Shown here piece after piece: positions 34,310 to 43,556 of a stretch of 64,000 nt of DNA. The position numbers were made by a program, and so were the translations under genes. The notes beneath the pieces were generated by a model, which had not been told where the DNA came from, did no database searches, and saw only the letters and a program-made list of their open reading frames with translations. The DNA comes from Vreelandella glaciei (lineage in GTDB: Bacteria > Pseudomonadota > Gammaproteobacteria > Pseudomonadales > Halomonadaceae), in NCBI RefSeq assembly GCF_013415125.1, contig NZ_JACCDE010000002.1, forward strand, positions 62,001 through 126,000, written 5' to 3'. Position 1 is the first letter of the stretch. Each line of letters opens with the position of its first letter.

Positions 34310-36469
34310 ATGCGTACCAACATGTTTTATGAAGAGCGCGAGCTCCATGACGTCAGGCGCCTACTGTATCCCGCGTCTATCGCGGTAGTAGGGGTGTCCG
34401 ACAGCGAGCGGTCATTTGGCAATTTCGTGCTGTCCAATCTGGCGAGTTTCGACTACGCCGGTGAGCTCCACCTGGTAAGCCGCTCCACGGCTGAAGTGCA
34501 AGGGCGCGCCTGTGTCGCCTCCATCGATGATCTGCCGGAAGGCATCGACGTTGCTGTGCTGACGGTGCCGGCTTCGGTGGTGGTCGAGTCGGTGCGAGCT
34601 TGCGGACGTCGCGGTATCGCGGCGGCGGTGGTGTTTGCCTCGGGTTTCTCCGAGGCTGGCGAAGAGGGTGAGCGTCAACAGGCCGAGCTGGCCCAGGCCG
34701 CCGAGGAGGGGGGCGTGATGGTGGTGGGGCCCAACTGCATGGGGCTCAGCAACTTGGCCGATGGCATTCCACTGACCTTCGAGCCGCAGATGCTCGGGTC
34801 GGAATACACTGTCAAGTTGCGTCAGGAGGCTCGCCCGGGCGTGGCGGTCGTCGCCCAGAGCGGTGCCATGTCCAACAACCTGCGCGATGCCCTGATTGCC
34901 AATGGTCTGCCGGTCATGTACGCCATCTCCACCGGGAACGAGGCGGTGCTGAGTATCGAGGATCACCTGGCCCATCTGGTCGACGAGCCGCGGGTCGGCA
35001 TCATCACCCTTTATGTGGAGCAGGTGCGCTATCCGGAGCTGTTCCTCGCCCAGGTGGCGCGAGCCCGCGAGGCGGGCAAGCCCATCGTCATGTTGATGCC
35101 CGGTCGCAGCGCCCGTGCCAGGGATGCGGTGCAGTCTCACACCGGGGCCCTGGCCGGTAACCATGCGGCGGCCTGCGTTCGACTGCGTGGCGAGGGGGTG
35201 CTGCTGGTGGATACCCTGGATGAGCTGTTCGATGTGACCGCCATCCTGCACAAGTTTCCCGAGCCGTCGGCTGCCCCTCCGGCTCTTCTCACCAACTCCG
35301 GGGCGATCAAGAACTGTGCTTTGGATCTGGGCGAGGATATCGGCCTGACTTTTCCGGGCTTCTCCCCCAGCACCATAGCGGGTCTCGAGACCATCCTGCC
35401 CTCCTATGCCGTGGCGGAGAATCCGCTGGACTTCACCACCATCAGTGCTAAGGATCCGCAAGCCTACACCCGACTGTGCAATGTGGTAGTGGATGATCAG
35501 GGTGTCGGTGGCGTGATGGTAGCGATGATGGGTGGCCCGCGGGTCGGCCAGCTCGACAAGGCCAAACATCTGGTGCCTGCCATCGCCCAGTGCACCAAGC
35601 CTTCTGCGTTGATCATCCTGGGCGACCAGACGGAGCTGATTCCGGAATTCCGTCAGGCCATCGAGGAAAGTGGAGTGCCCTTCTTCCGTTCCGTGGATCG
35701 GGCAGTGCGCGCCTTCGCTCGCGTAGAGCGGTATGGCCGCAGTATGCGGCGCAAGCGGGTCGAGTCGTCCCGACGCCAGTTGCCTAGCTTGCCGAGTAGT
35801 GGGCTGCATGCCGAGTACCAGTGCAAGCAGTGGCTCTCCGCTATGGGAATCAGCTTCCCGAGTGGACGCCTGGCCACCAGCGTCGATGAAGCGGCGGATA
35901 TCGCCAGGCAGGTCGGGTATCCCGTAGTGATCAAGGCGCAATCAGCTGACTTGCCTCACAAGTCGGATGTGGGGGGCGTGGTGGTAGGCCTGGCCGATGA
36001 AGAAGCACTCCGTCATGGCTGGGATTGCCTGCAATCTGCCGTCGCGACGGCCCGGCCGGACCTGACCCTGGACGGCGTGCTGGTAGAAGCCATGGGACGC
36101 GGTGGGGTCGAACTGATCGTCGGGGCGCGGCGCGACCCCCAGTGGGGGCCGGTGGTGATGGTTGGCTTGGGGGGCGTATGGATCGAGGCGCTCAAGGATG
36201 TGCGCCTGCTGCCTGCCGATTCAGAACTGGCCGATATCTCGCAAGAGATCCTCTCCCTCAAGGGGGCGGCCCTGCTGACTGGGCTGCGTGGCAGCGAGCC
36301 GGTGGATATCACCGCCATTGCCGAGGTGGTCTCCCGAGTCGGGGAGGTCATGCAAAGCTGCCCAGAGGTCGAAGAGGTCGATATTAACCCCTTGGTGGCC
36401 TATCCCGACGGCGTCGTGGCGCTGGACGCGCTGGTAGTGACCAGCCCGCAACAACTAGGTGAGAGCTAA
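34310..36469 (+). CDS. ADP-forming acyl-CoA synthetase
   Basis: 719-residue one-chain acid:CoA ligase (ADP-forming). ATG 34310 has AGGAGAG nine bases before it. Order of domains: CoA-binding Rossmann fold (about 15-140, SIAVVGVSDSERSFGNFVLS), succinyl-CoA-ligase-like domains with the phospho-histidine His277 in QSHTGALAG, and a C-terminal ATP-grasp domain from about 500 (GYPVVIKAQSADLPHKSDVGG). It would activate the pathway acid to its CoA ester. AMP-forming ligases are more usual for aromatic acids; ADP-forming enzymes are known for feruloyl-CoA (FerA of Sphingobium), which fits a phenylpropanoid substrate. Two bases separate it from the next gene. Confidence 0.88.
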   Translation: MRTNMFYEERELHDVRRLLYPASIAVVGVSDSERSFGNFVLSNLASFDYAGELHLVSRSTAEVQGRACVASIDDLPEGIDVAVLTVPASVVVESVRACGRRGIAAAVVFASGFSEAGEEGERQQAELAQAAEEGGVMVVGPNCMGLSNLADGIPLTFEPQMLGSEYTVKLRQEARPGVAVVAQSGAMSNNLRDALIANGLPVMYAISTGNEAVLSIEDHLAHLVDEPRVGIITLYVEQVRYPELFLAQVARAREAGKPIVMLMPGRSARARDAVQSHTGALAGNHAAACVRLRGEGVLLVDTLDELFDVTAILHKFPEPSAAPPALLTNSGAIKNCALDLGEDIGLTFPGFSPSTIAGLETILPSYAVAENPLDFTTISAKDPQAYTRLCNVVVDDQGVGGVMVAMMGGPRVGQLDKAKHLVPAIAQCTKPSALIILGDQTELIPEFRQAIEESGVPFFRSVDRAVRAFARVERYGRSMRRKRVESSRRQLPSLPSSGLHAEYQCKQWLSAMGISFPSGRLATSVDEAADIARQVGYPVVIKAQSADLPHKSDVGGVVVGLADEEALRHGWDCLQSAVATARPDLTLDGVLVEAMGRGGVELIVGARRDPQWGPVVMVGLGGVWIEALKDVRLLPADSELADISQEILSLKGAALLTGLRGSEPVDITAIAEVVSRVGEVMQSCPEVEEVDINPLVAYPDGVVALDALVVTSPQQLGES

Positions 36470-36471
36470 TT

Positions 36472-37653
36472 ATGAGACTGGAATTCACACCGAAAGAAGA
36501 GGCCTTTCGCCAGGAGGTCAGGCAGTTCGTCAAAGATGAACTGGACTCGGCCATCAAGGCCAAGGTCGAAAGAGGTCTGCGTTTGGAGAAGGCCGACTAT
36601 GTGGCCTGGTATACCAAGCTCTTTGATAAGGGCTGGATCACCCCGGGCTGGCCGGAAGAGGAGGGCGGCCCGGGGTGGACGCCGATCCAGAAGTACCTGT
36701 TCGATGAAGAGACACTGCTGGGGGGCGCGCCGCGAATCATTGCCAGCGGCATCAACATGCTGGGACCGGTGCTGATCGCCTTCGGCACCCCAAAGCAGAA
36801 AGACCAGTACCTGCCGGCCATTCGGCGCAGCGAGAGTTGGTGGGCTCAGGGCTTTTCCGAGCCGGGTGCCGGCTCGGATCTGGCTTCCATGCGTACCACT
36901 GCCGTGCGCGATGGCGACCATTACATTGTCAATGGCCACAAGGTTTGGACCTCTTACGCGCACTTCTGCGACAAGTTGTTCTGCCTGGTTAAGACCGACA
37001 AAGACGCTAAACCCCAGGAAGGCATCTCTTTCCTGTTAATGGACCTGGATACCCCGGGCATCGAAGTCCGCCCGATCAAGCTCTATGAGGGCGGCAACGA
37101 CCTCAACGAAGTCTATCTGGACAACGTGCGGGTGCCGGTGGAGAACCTGATCGGCGAGGAGAACAAGGGTTGGACCTATGCCAAGTATCTGTTGGGACAC
37201 GAGCGTACCGGCATCGCCGGCATCGGCGCCTCCAAGCAGCAATTGTTACGGGTTAAGCGCCTTATCAAGGAGCAAGGCATGGCTGGCGACTCTCACTTCC
37301 AGCGCAGAGTCACCGAACTGGAAATCGAATTGATTGCTCTGGAAGCCACCGGCCTGCGCATCCTCGGCGCGAACCAGACCTTCAATGCGCAGGGGGCCGA
37401 AGCCTCGATGCTCAAGGTCCGTGGTACCGAACTGCGCCAGGATATCTTCGAATTGCTCTACGAAGTGGCCGGTCCGGCCGTCATCCCCTTCTCGGAAGAG
37501 GCCATGCGGCTGGAGGGAGTGGATCCCTTGATCGGGGATGACGAGCGCTCTTCACTGGCAGCCAATTTTCTGGATTCCCGCAAGCTGTCCATCTACGGCG
37601 GCACCAACGAGGTGCAGCGCAACGTCACCTCCAAGATGTTGCTGCAAGGTTAG
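36472..37653 (+). CDS. Acyl-CoA dehydrogenase, PimC-like large subunit
   Basis: 393 residues, acyl-CoA dehydrogenase fold. GFSEPGAGSDLASMRTTA is the FAD/substrate signature. The usual C-terminal catalytic Glu (YEGT) is Gly here (LSIYGGTNEVQRN), as in pimeloyl-CoA dehydrogenase large subunits and related FadE proteins, where a Glu on another helix may be the base (GHERTG is a candidate). The next gene encodes a PimD-like partner ten bases on, so the two should form a heteromer that desaturates the acyl-CoA; electrons would go to an ETF. Confidence 0.87.
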   Translation: MRLEFTPKEEAFRQEVRQFVKDELDSAIKAKVERGLRLEKADYVAWYTKLFDKGWITPGWPEEEGGPGWTPIQKYLFDEETLLGGAPRIIASGINMLGPVLIAFGTPKQKDQYLPAIRRSESWWAQGFSEPGAGSDLASMRTTAVRDGDHYIVNGHKVWTSYAHFCDKLFCLVKTDKDAKPQEGISFLLMDLDTPGIEVRPIKLYEGGNDLNEVYLDNVRVPVENLIGEENKGWTYAKYLLGHERTGIAGIGASKQQLLRVKRLIKEQGMAGDSHFQRRVTELEIELIALEATGLRILGANQTFNAQGAEASMLKVRGTELRQDIFELLYEVAGPAVIPFSEEAMRLEGVDPLIGDDERSSLAANFLDSRKLSIYGGTNEVQRNVTSKMLLQG

Positions 37654-37662
37654 GAGACCACC

Positions 37663-38790
37663 ATGGATTTCTCGATTAGCGAAGAGCAGCTGCAGCTGCG
37701 TGATGCGGTGAAGAGGTTCTGCGACGGCGAATATCCGCCGGAAATGCGCGGACAGCAGGTGAGTGCCGACATGCGCCGTGAACGCTGGGGGATGATGGCC
37801 GAGCTGGGCCTGATCGGCCTGGCCGTCAGTGAGACATGTGGCGGTAGCGACCTGGGCATGGTGGAACAGATGGGTGTGCTTGAGGAGCTGGGGCGCTGCC
37901 TGAGCCCTGAGCCCTATCTTTCCACGGCTGTTATATCAGGCAGCCTTATAAATGCCTTGGGAACCTCCGAACAGCAACAGCGGTGGCTGGCGCCCATCGC
38001 CATGGGGCAGCTCCGCGTGGCGTTTGCCTTGGACGAGCCTCGGGAACGCTATGCCTATCAGGCCAGCTTGATGGAGTGCCGCTTGACCCTTGAAGGAGAA
38101 GACTATCGCCTTAGTGGCGAGAAAAGCCTGGTGCTGGATGGCGCCGACGCCGATGCCTATGTAGTGGCGGCCCAACATGACGGTGCCCTTCAGCTGCTGG
38201 TGGTGCCTGCCGATGCCGTGGGACTGACCCGGACCACCGGGTCCACCCTGGATTCCCGGGAGATCGCCACGCTGTGCTTCGCGGATGTACTCATTTCTTC
38301 CGGCCAGGTGCTCGCCGAGGGAGAAAGGGCCGAATGTGCTCTCCAGGCGGTGCTGGATCGCACCTCAGCGGCACTGTGCGCAGAGTCCGTGGGAGCCATG
38401 ACCGAGCTGGTGGAGCAAACCCGCGAGTTTCTCAAGGTCCGCAAGCAGTTCGGCGCTGTGCTGGGCAAGTTCCAGGTGCTTCAGCACCGTTTCGTCGACA
38501 TGGTAATCGCCTTGGAACAGTCACGTTCCATGGCGGCGGTGGCCGCCATGGCAGTGGATGAGGCGGATGCCGAGAAGAGCCGAAAGCTAGTCTCCGCTGC
38601 CCGAGTGAGCGTGGCGCGGGCCGCCCGGCTGATCTCCAAGGAGGCGGTGCAAATGCACGGTGCCATGGGCATGACCGACGAGTGTCAGGTGGGTCACTAC
38701 GTCAAGCGGCTGATGGTGGCAGAGCGCCTGTTCGGCGATATCTCTCATCAACTGCAAAATTTCGCAAAAAGCACCGCCACGGCGGCGTAA
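37663..38790 (+). CDS. Acyl-CoA dehydrogenase, PimD-like small subunit
   Basis: 375 residues. It has the fold of an acyl-CoA dehydrogenase, but the middle signature is degenerate (AFALDEPRERYAYQ in place of AMTEPGAGSD) and the C-terminus FGDISHQLQNFA lacks the YEG catalytic motif. RKQFGAVLGKFQVLQHRFVDM and QMHGAMGMTDE are retained for FAD binding and dimer contacts. This is the pattern of the second subunit in two-subunit dehydrogenases such as PimCD and ChsE1E2. A strong GGAG site precedes the ATG. Confidence 0.85.
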   Translation: MDFSISEEQLQLRDAVKRFCDGEYPPEMRGQQVSADMRRERWGMMAELGLIGLAVSETCGGSDLGMVEQMGVLEELGRCLSPEPYLSTAVISGSLINALGTSEQQQRWLAPIAMGQLRVAFALDEPRERYAYQASLMECRLTLEGEDYRLSGEKSLVLDGADADAYVVAAQHDGALQLLVVPADAVGLTRTTGSTLDSREIATLCFADVLISSGQVLAEGERAECALQAVLDRTSAALCAESVGAMTELVEQTREFLKVRKQFGAVLGKFQVLQHRFVDMVIALEQSRSMAAVAAMAVDEADAEKSRKLVSAARVSVARAARLISKEAVQMHGAMGMTDECQVGHYVKRLMVAERLFGDISHQLQNFAKSTATAA

Positions 38791-38831
38791 TCATCACGAT
38801 ACCTCTATGACGACAAGCAAGGAGTCAGTGC

Positions 38832-39779
38832 ATGAACAACCTTACAACCGAATCTCTCGATGGCAATCTCAAGAACACTCTCCAAGACAAGGTGATCCTG
38901 GTGACCGGTGCCGGCAATGGCATCGGCCGCGCCATCGCCCACTACTGTGCCGCTCAGGGGGCTAAGGTGGTGGTCAACGACTTCGGCACCAGCCTGACCG
39001 GTGACAAGGAAGATTCCAGCCCTGCCGAGGCGGTGGTCAACGAAATCAAGGAAGCCGGTGGCATGGCCGTGGCTAATCAGGACAGCGTATCCGACCCGGA
39101 AGGTGCACAGCGTATGGTGGATCTGGGAGTAGAGACCTGGGGGCGCATCGACGGGGTGGTCAATAATGCGGGTGTGCTGCGCGACAAGATTTTCCACAAG
39201 ATGAGCCTGGGTGACTGGAAGCTGGTCATCGACACGCACCTCAACGGCTCCTTCTATACATCCATCGCCGCGGCTCAACACTTCAAGGCCCAGGGCTCCG
39301 GTGCCTTCGTGCACATGACCTCTCCGACCGGGGTGGTCGGCATGCTGGGCCAGGCCAACTATGGTGCCGCCAAATCCGGCATCATCGGTCTCTCCAAGGC
39401 CATTGCTCTGGACATGAAACGTGCCGGTGTGCGTTCCAACACGGTCTCCCCTTCTGCCTTTACCCGTATGCTCGACAATATCGTGGCCGAGACCCCAGAG
39501 CAGAAAGCGCGACTTGCCAAGGCTAAGCTCAATACCCCCGAGAAGGTTGCGCCGCTGATCGCCTATCTGCTGTCCGACCTGGCCGAAGGTATCACTGGAC
39601 AGATCTTCGGTGTACGCCGCAACGAGCTGATGCTGTTCAACCAGATTCGTCCAGTTCGCTCCGTGTCCTACGGCGATGGCTGGACCCAGGAGGCGATCCA
39701 CGACAGCGCCATGCCGTCCATGAAGCGTTTCTTCACGTCGCTGGACGGAGGTGAGTACTTCGCTTGGGACTCCATGTAA
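38832..39779 (+). CDS. SDR (3R)-hydroxyacyl-CoA dehydrogenase-like protein (MFE-2 type)
   Basis: 315-residue SDR. TGAGNGIG (25-32) binds NAD, NNAG is at 111-114 and the catalytic residues are Ser164, Tyr177 and Lys181 (YGAAK). The long insert after VVNDFGTSLTG and the extended C-terminus resemble the dehydrogenase part of peroxisomal multifunctional enzyme 2 and actinobacterial Hsd4A-type proteins. With the hydratase-2 protein that follows it forms a beta-oxidation pair going through the R-hydroxy isomer. Confidence 0.83.
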   Translation: MNNLTTESLDGNLKNTLQDKVILVTGAGNGIGRAIAHYCAAQGAKVVVNDFGTSLTGDKEDSSPAEAVVNEIKEAGGMAVANQDSVSDPEGAQRMVDLGVETWGRIDGVVNNAGVLRDKIFHKMSLGDWKLVIDTHLNGSFYTSIAAAQHFKAQGSGAFVHMTSPTGVVGMLGQANYGAAKSGIIGLSKAIALDMKRAGVRSNTVSPSAFTRMLDNIVAETPEQKARLAKAKLNTPEKVAPLIAYLLSDLAEGITGQIFGVRRNELMLFNQIRPVRSVSYGDGWTQEAIHDSAMPSMKRFFTSLDGGEYFAWDSM

Positions 39780-39842
39780 CAGCAGGAGCTGGCCGAGGGC
39801 ATGCTCTCGGCCCGTCCGCAACGATACGACAAGGACAATATT

Positions 39843-40703
39843 ATGCCGATCAATCGCGATTTCCTGATCAACTGGGATATGGAGCCGGTAGTTCAGCGCT
39901 ACACGGACAAGGATTCCATGCTGTTTGCCCTGAGCCTGGGGCTGGGAATGGATCCGCAGGATCCCCAGCAGCTGCAGTACATCTATGAGGATGGTCTCAA
40001 GGCCTTCCCCATCATGCCGGTGGTGCTCTGCTCGCCCCAGGGCTGGGCGGTACATCCCGAGGCGGGGCTCAATTATCGCATGATGGTTCATAGCGAGCAG
40101 CGTCTGAAGATCCACCAGCCGCTGCCTCCCGCCGGCACCCTGCGGGCGGTGACCCGGGTCGATGATGTCATCGACAAGGGGGAGGGCCGCGGTGCCATCC
40201 TCTATCTCAGCCGTGATATCCATGATGACGAGAGTGGCGAACTGTTGGCTACGGTGAGCGGCACCGCCTTTGCCCGTGGCGATGGTGGCTTCGGAGGCCC
40301 GAAGGGACCGATGATCGAGCCGCACAAGCTGCCGGAAGGACCGGCTGACTACCGCCTGGAAACCACGACGTCGCCTCAGATGGCGCTGCTGTATCGTCTC
40401 AATGGCGACCGTAACCCCATCCATGCCTCGCCGGAAATCGCCCGAAGCGCCAAGTTTCCACGCCCGATTCTACACGGCCTGGCCACCTACGGGGTCGCCG
40501 CCAACCTGCTGATCAACGAGTTTGCCGGTGGCGATCCGTCCCGTCTCAAGGAGTACAACGCGCGCTTCTCGGCGCCATTTTTCCCCGGCGAGACGCTGAC
40601 AGTCGAAGCCTGGAAGCAGGGAGATGAAATTTCCTTTCGCGCTTTCGTCGCCGAGCGTGACGCAGTGGTTCTCAACAACGGCTATGCGGTGCTGACATCA
40701 TGA
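39843..40703 (+). CDS. MaoC-family double hot-dog enoyl-CoA hydratase 2
   Basis: 286 residues from ATG 39843 (AAGGAC seven bases before; the frame opens upstream at 39801). The C-terminal half has the hydratase-2 motif LNGDRNPIHASPEIA with Asp189 and His194 as the catalytic pair, and FPRPILHGLATYG follows. The N-terminal half is the non-catalytic hot-dog that holds bulky acyl chains, as in MFE-2. Expected to hydrate the enoyl-CoA to the (3R)-hydroxyacyl-CoA. Its stop overlaps the thiolase start (ATGA). Confidence 0.87.
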   Translation: MPINRDFLINWDMEPVVQRYTDKDSMLFALSLGLGMDPQDPQQLQYIYEDGLKAFPIMPVVLCSPQGWAVHPEAGLNYRMMVHSEQRLKIHQPLPPAGTLRAVTRVDDVIDKGEGRGAILYLSRDIHDDESGELLATVSGTAFARGDGGFGGPKGPMIEPHKLPEGPADYRLETTTSPQMALLYRLNGDRNPIHASPEIARSAKFPRPILHGLATYGVAANLLINEFAGGDPSRLKEYNARFSAPFFPGETLTVEAWKQGDEISFRAFVAERDAVVLNNGYAVLTS

Positions 40704-41863
40704 CTCTCAATGGCAAGGCATACATCGTAGGTGCCTATGAGCACCCCACCCGCCGAGCAGACGATATCTCGGTGGCACGACTCCACGCCGAAGTGGCCAA
40801 GGGTGCCCTGGAGGATGCGGGTCTGAGTAAGTCGGATATCGACGGCTACTTCTGTGCCGGAGACGCGCCGGGGCTCGGTGCCACCAGCATGGTCGAGTAT
40901 CTGGGTCTCAATGTTCGCCATGTGGATACCACGGAGTGTGGCGGTTCGGCCCCCATCCTGCATGTGGCCCACGCCGCCGAAGCCATCGCCGCGGGGCGCT
41001 GCAATATCGCTCTGGTGACCCTGGCCGGTCGCCCGCGTGCTGCCGGTGCTTCGCTGGTGCTCAAGGCCCCTGATCCAGATGCTCCGGATCTGCCCTTCGA
41101 GCTGCCCTTCGGTCCGGCGACCCAGAACCTCTATGCCATGGTGGCGCGCCGCCACATGCATGAGTTCGGCACCACCAGTGAACAGCTGGCCTGGATCAAG
41201 GTGGCGGCCTCCCAGCACGCCCAGCACAACCCCCATGCCATGCTGCGCAACCCGGTGACCGTGGAGGAGGTGGTCAACTCACCGATGATCTCCGATCCGC
41301 TGCATCGCCTGGATTGCTGTGTCATGAGCGATGGCGGCGGTGCCGTGATCGTAGCCCGCCCCGAGATCGCCGCTCAACTCAGGCGTCCCGCGGTCAAGGT
41401 GATGGGCGCTGGCGAGGCCCAGAAGGATGGCCAGGCGGGGCAGATCGACCTGACCTATTCGGCGGCGGCTTGGTCCGGTCCAGCAGCCTTCGAGATGGCA
41501 GGCGTCACCCCGGGAGATATCAAGTACGCCTCCCTCTATGACAGCTTCACCATTACCGTGCTGATTCAGCTCGAGGACTTGGGCTTCTGCATCAAGGGCG
41601 AGGGAGGCCGCTTTGTGGCTGATGGCAACCTGATCTCGGGACACGGGCGGCTGCCTTTCAATACCGACGGTGGTGGCCTGTGCAACAACCATCCGGCCAA
41701 TCGTGGCGGCATGACCAAGATCATCGAGGCGGTACGCCAGCTGCGCGGTGAAGCCGCATCGGCCGTGCAGGTACCTAACTGTGACTTGGCGATCGCCAGT
41801 GGCATAGGTGGGGCGCTGGCCTCACGCCACACCGCAGGCACCATTATTCTGGGGAGGGAGTGA
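40700..41863 (+). CDS. Ltp2/SCP-x-type thiolase or retro-aldolase
   Basis: 387-residue thiolase-superfamily protein of the lipid-transfer (SCP-x, Ltp) branch: MTLNGKAYIVGAYEHPTRRAD, DTTECGGSAPILHVAHAA (Cys80 at or next to the nucleophile place), YASLYDSFTITVL and GGGLCNNHPANRGGM. It overlaps the hydratase gene by four bases and is followed two bases later by a DUF35 protein. In steroid side-chain breakdown the Ltp2-DUF35 pair is an aldolase that splits a beta-hydroxyacyl-CoA. So either thiolysis (as nonspecific thiolase) or retro-aldol cleavage is possible here. Confidence 0.8.
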   Translation: MTLNGKAYIVGAYEHPTRRADDISVARLHAEVAKGALEDAGLSKSDIDGYFCAGDAPGLGATSMVEYLGLNVRHVDTTECGGSAPILHVAHAAEAIAAGRCNIALVTLAGRPRAAGASLVLKAPDPDAPDLPFELPFGPATQNLYAMVARRHMHEFGTTSEQLAWIKVAASQHAQHNPHAMLRNPVTVEEVVNSPMISDPLHRLDCCVMSDGGGAVIVARPEIAAQLRRPAVKVMGAGEAQKDGQAGQIDLTYSAAAWSGPAAFEMAGVTPGDIKYASLYDSFTITVLIQLEDLGFCIKGEGGRFVADGNLISGHGRLPFNTDGGGLCNNHPANRGGMTKIIEAVRQLRGEAASAVQVPNCDLAIASGIGGALASRHTAGTIILGRE

Positions 41864-41864
41864 G

Positions 41865-42266
41865 ATGGCAGACGTGAAAAAAGCAAGACCCGAGCCCAAG
41901 CCTCCACAGATGGATGTGGAAGCCTTCTGGACCGCCGCCGAGCGGGAAGAGCTGTTGATCAAGGAGTGCCAGGACTGCGGTGAGCCGCACTTCTACCCAC
42001 GTATGGTCTGTCCGCACTGTCTCAGTGACCGCGTCGAGTGGAAGGCGGTCAGCGGGCGGGGCGAGATCTACTCCTACAGCACCCTGATGCGCAAGGGCCA
42101 ACCCGGTCACACCATTGCCTTTGTGCGGCTGGAGGAGGGGGTGACCCTGATGAGCAACATCGTAGATGCCGATCCTCAGGGCCTCTCCATCGGCCAACCG
42201 GTACGGGCCGTCTTCCGCAAGCTCAAGGAAGATGGCCCCACATTGCCGCTGTTCATCCCGGTATGA
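41865..42266 (+). CDS. DUF35 OB-fold/zinc-ribbon partner of the thiolase
   Basis: 133 residues. Four cysteines, Cys35, Cys38, Cys49 and Cys52 (CQDC and CPHC), form a rubredoxin-like zinc ribbon, followed by an OB-fold (GRGEIYSYSTLMR, RLEEGVTLMSNIVDADP). This is the ChsH2-type DUF35 domain known to bind thiolase-like proteins and hold the CoA part of the substrate. It starts two bases after the thiolase stop, so the two are very likely a complex. Confidence 0.87.
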   Translation: MADVKKARPEPKPPQMDVEAFWTAAEREELLIKECQDCGEPHFYPRMVCPHCLSDRVEWKAVSGRGEIYSYSTLMRKGQPGHTIAFVRLEEGVTLMSNIVDADPQGLSIGQPVRAVFRKLKEDGPTLPLFIPV

Positions 42267-42307
42267 CGACTATGCGATTGCCTTCATGACTCACTGTGGA
42301 GCCTGAC

Positions 42308-43513
42308 ATGCTAAAGACTAACCACCATTACGGCGCTCTCTCGCGCTTCACCGTGATCGACGCCAGCCGCGTACGAGCGGGCCCCACCGCCATTCGTCTT
42401 TTCGCCGATATGGGAGCACGGGTGATCAAACTCGAAATTCCCGACGGAGCTCCAGGGGGGGACGACATGATCGGTGCCCGGAACCATGACCGGGCGGATT
42501 TCGAGAATCTGCATCGTAACAAGGAGAGCCTGACCCTCAACCTCAAGACCGAGGAGGGTAAGGCAATTTTCAACGACCTGATCCGCGAGGCGGATGTGTT
42601 CATCGAGAACTATCGCCCCGACGTCAAGCATAAGCTGGGCATCGACTATGAGTCGCTGAAACAGATCAACCCGCGGCTGGTCTACGCCAGCATTTCCGGT
42701 TTTGGCCAGGATGGCCCCTACAGCAAGCGCCCCGGTTTTGACTCCATCGCCCAAGGGATGGGGGGGCTGATGTCGATCACCGGGGAGCCTGGCCGAGGTC
42801 CGATGCGTGTGGGTATCCCGCTGGCGGACCTCTGCGCCGGTCACTTCTGTTCCCAGGGTATCCTGGCGGCACTGCTTGAACGTGAGGTGTCCGGCGAAGG
42901 GCAGTGGGTGCAGACCAACCTGCTGGAATCTCAAATCGCCATGCTGGACTTTCAGGCTGCCAAGTGGCTGATCGATGGCCATGTGCCTGACCAGAACGGT
43001 AACGAGCATCCTATCACCGTGCCTACGGGGGTCTATGCCACCCGCGACGGTTACCTGAATCTGGCTGCCATCGGCCAGACCATGTGGGTGCGCCTGTGCG
43101 CTGTGCTAGGGGTGCCGGAGCTGGTCGAGGAACCAGGGCTTGAGACCGATGCGATGCGGGTGAAGAACCGTGACCGAGTCAGCGAAGCGATCAGTGAGCT
43201 GTTTCGTCAGCGTGCCACTGATGAGTGGATTGATGCCCTCAACGAGGCGGGTGTGCCCTGCGGCCCCATCTACGCTGTCGACAAGATGTTCGAGGATGAA
43301 CAGGTCAAGCACCTGGACGTAACCTGGGATATTGACCATCCCGAGCGCGGCACCTTGGAAGTCATCAATACGCCCATTCGCATGTCTCGCTTCCCACGTC
43401 CTGAGAAGGCTCGCCCGGCACCCGAGAAGGGGGAACACACGGACCGCATCCTAGTGGAATTGGGAATTTCGCCGTCGCAGATCGACGAGCTTAAAAAGCG
43501 CCACATCGTGTGA
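42308..43513 (+). CDS. Family III (CaiB/BaiF) CoA-transferase
   Basis: 401 residues from ATG 42308; the GTG at 42296 is in frame, but GGAG at 42298-42301 points to 42308. The catalytic Asp145 is in RPGFDSIAQGMGG, preceded by FIENYRPDVKHKLGIDYE, both standard for formyl-CoA-transferase-like proteins. It would pass CoA from a product thioester to the incoming acid and so save the ATP used by the synthetase in the same operon. The exact donor and acceptor cannot be seen. Confidence 0.88.
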   Translation: MLKTNHHYGALSRFTVIDASRVRAGPTAIRLFADMGARVIKLEIPDGAPGGDDMIGARNHDRADFENLHRNKESLTLNLKTEEGKAIFNDLIREADVFIENYRPDVKHKLGIDYESLKQINPRLVYASISGFGQDGPYSKRPGFDSIAQGMGGLMSITGEPGRGPMRVGIPLADLCAGHFCSQGILAALLEREVSGEGQWVQTNLLESQIAMLDFQAAKWLIDGHVPDQNGNEHPITVPTGVYATRDGYLNLAAIGQTMWVRLCAVLGVPELVEEPGLETDAMRVKNRDRVSEAISELFRQRATDEWIDALNEAGVPCGPIYAVDKMFEDEQVKHLDVTWDIDHPERGTLEVINTPIRMSRFPRPEKARPAPEKGEHTDRILVELGISPSQIDELKKRHIV

Positions 43514-43556
43514 GGTGGCCAGTTTCAAATATCAACAACAGACAGGAGTATCGCCC

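Noticed and set aside
34412..35941. 509-codon open frame on the minus strand
   Set aside because: Antisense to the ADP-forming acyl-CoA synthetase; His/Arg/Gly-rich translation typical of a shadow frame.
38805..40424. 539-codon open frame on the minus strand
   Set aside because: It is antisense to the SDR and hydratase genes, which have clear family motifs; the antisense product has no recognisable domain and arises from the GC-rich third positions of the real genes.
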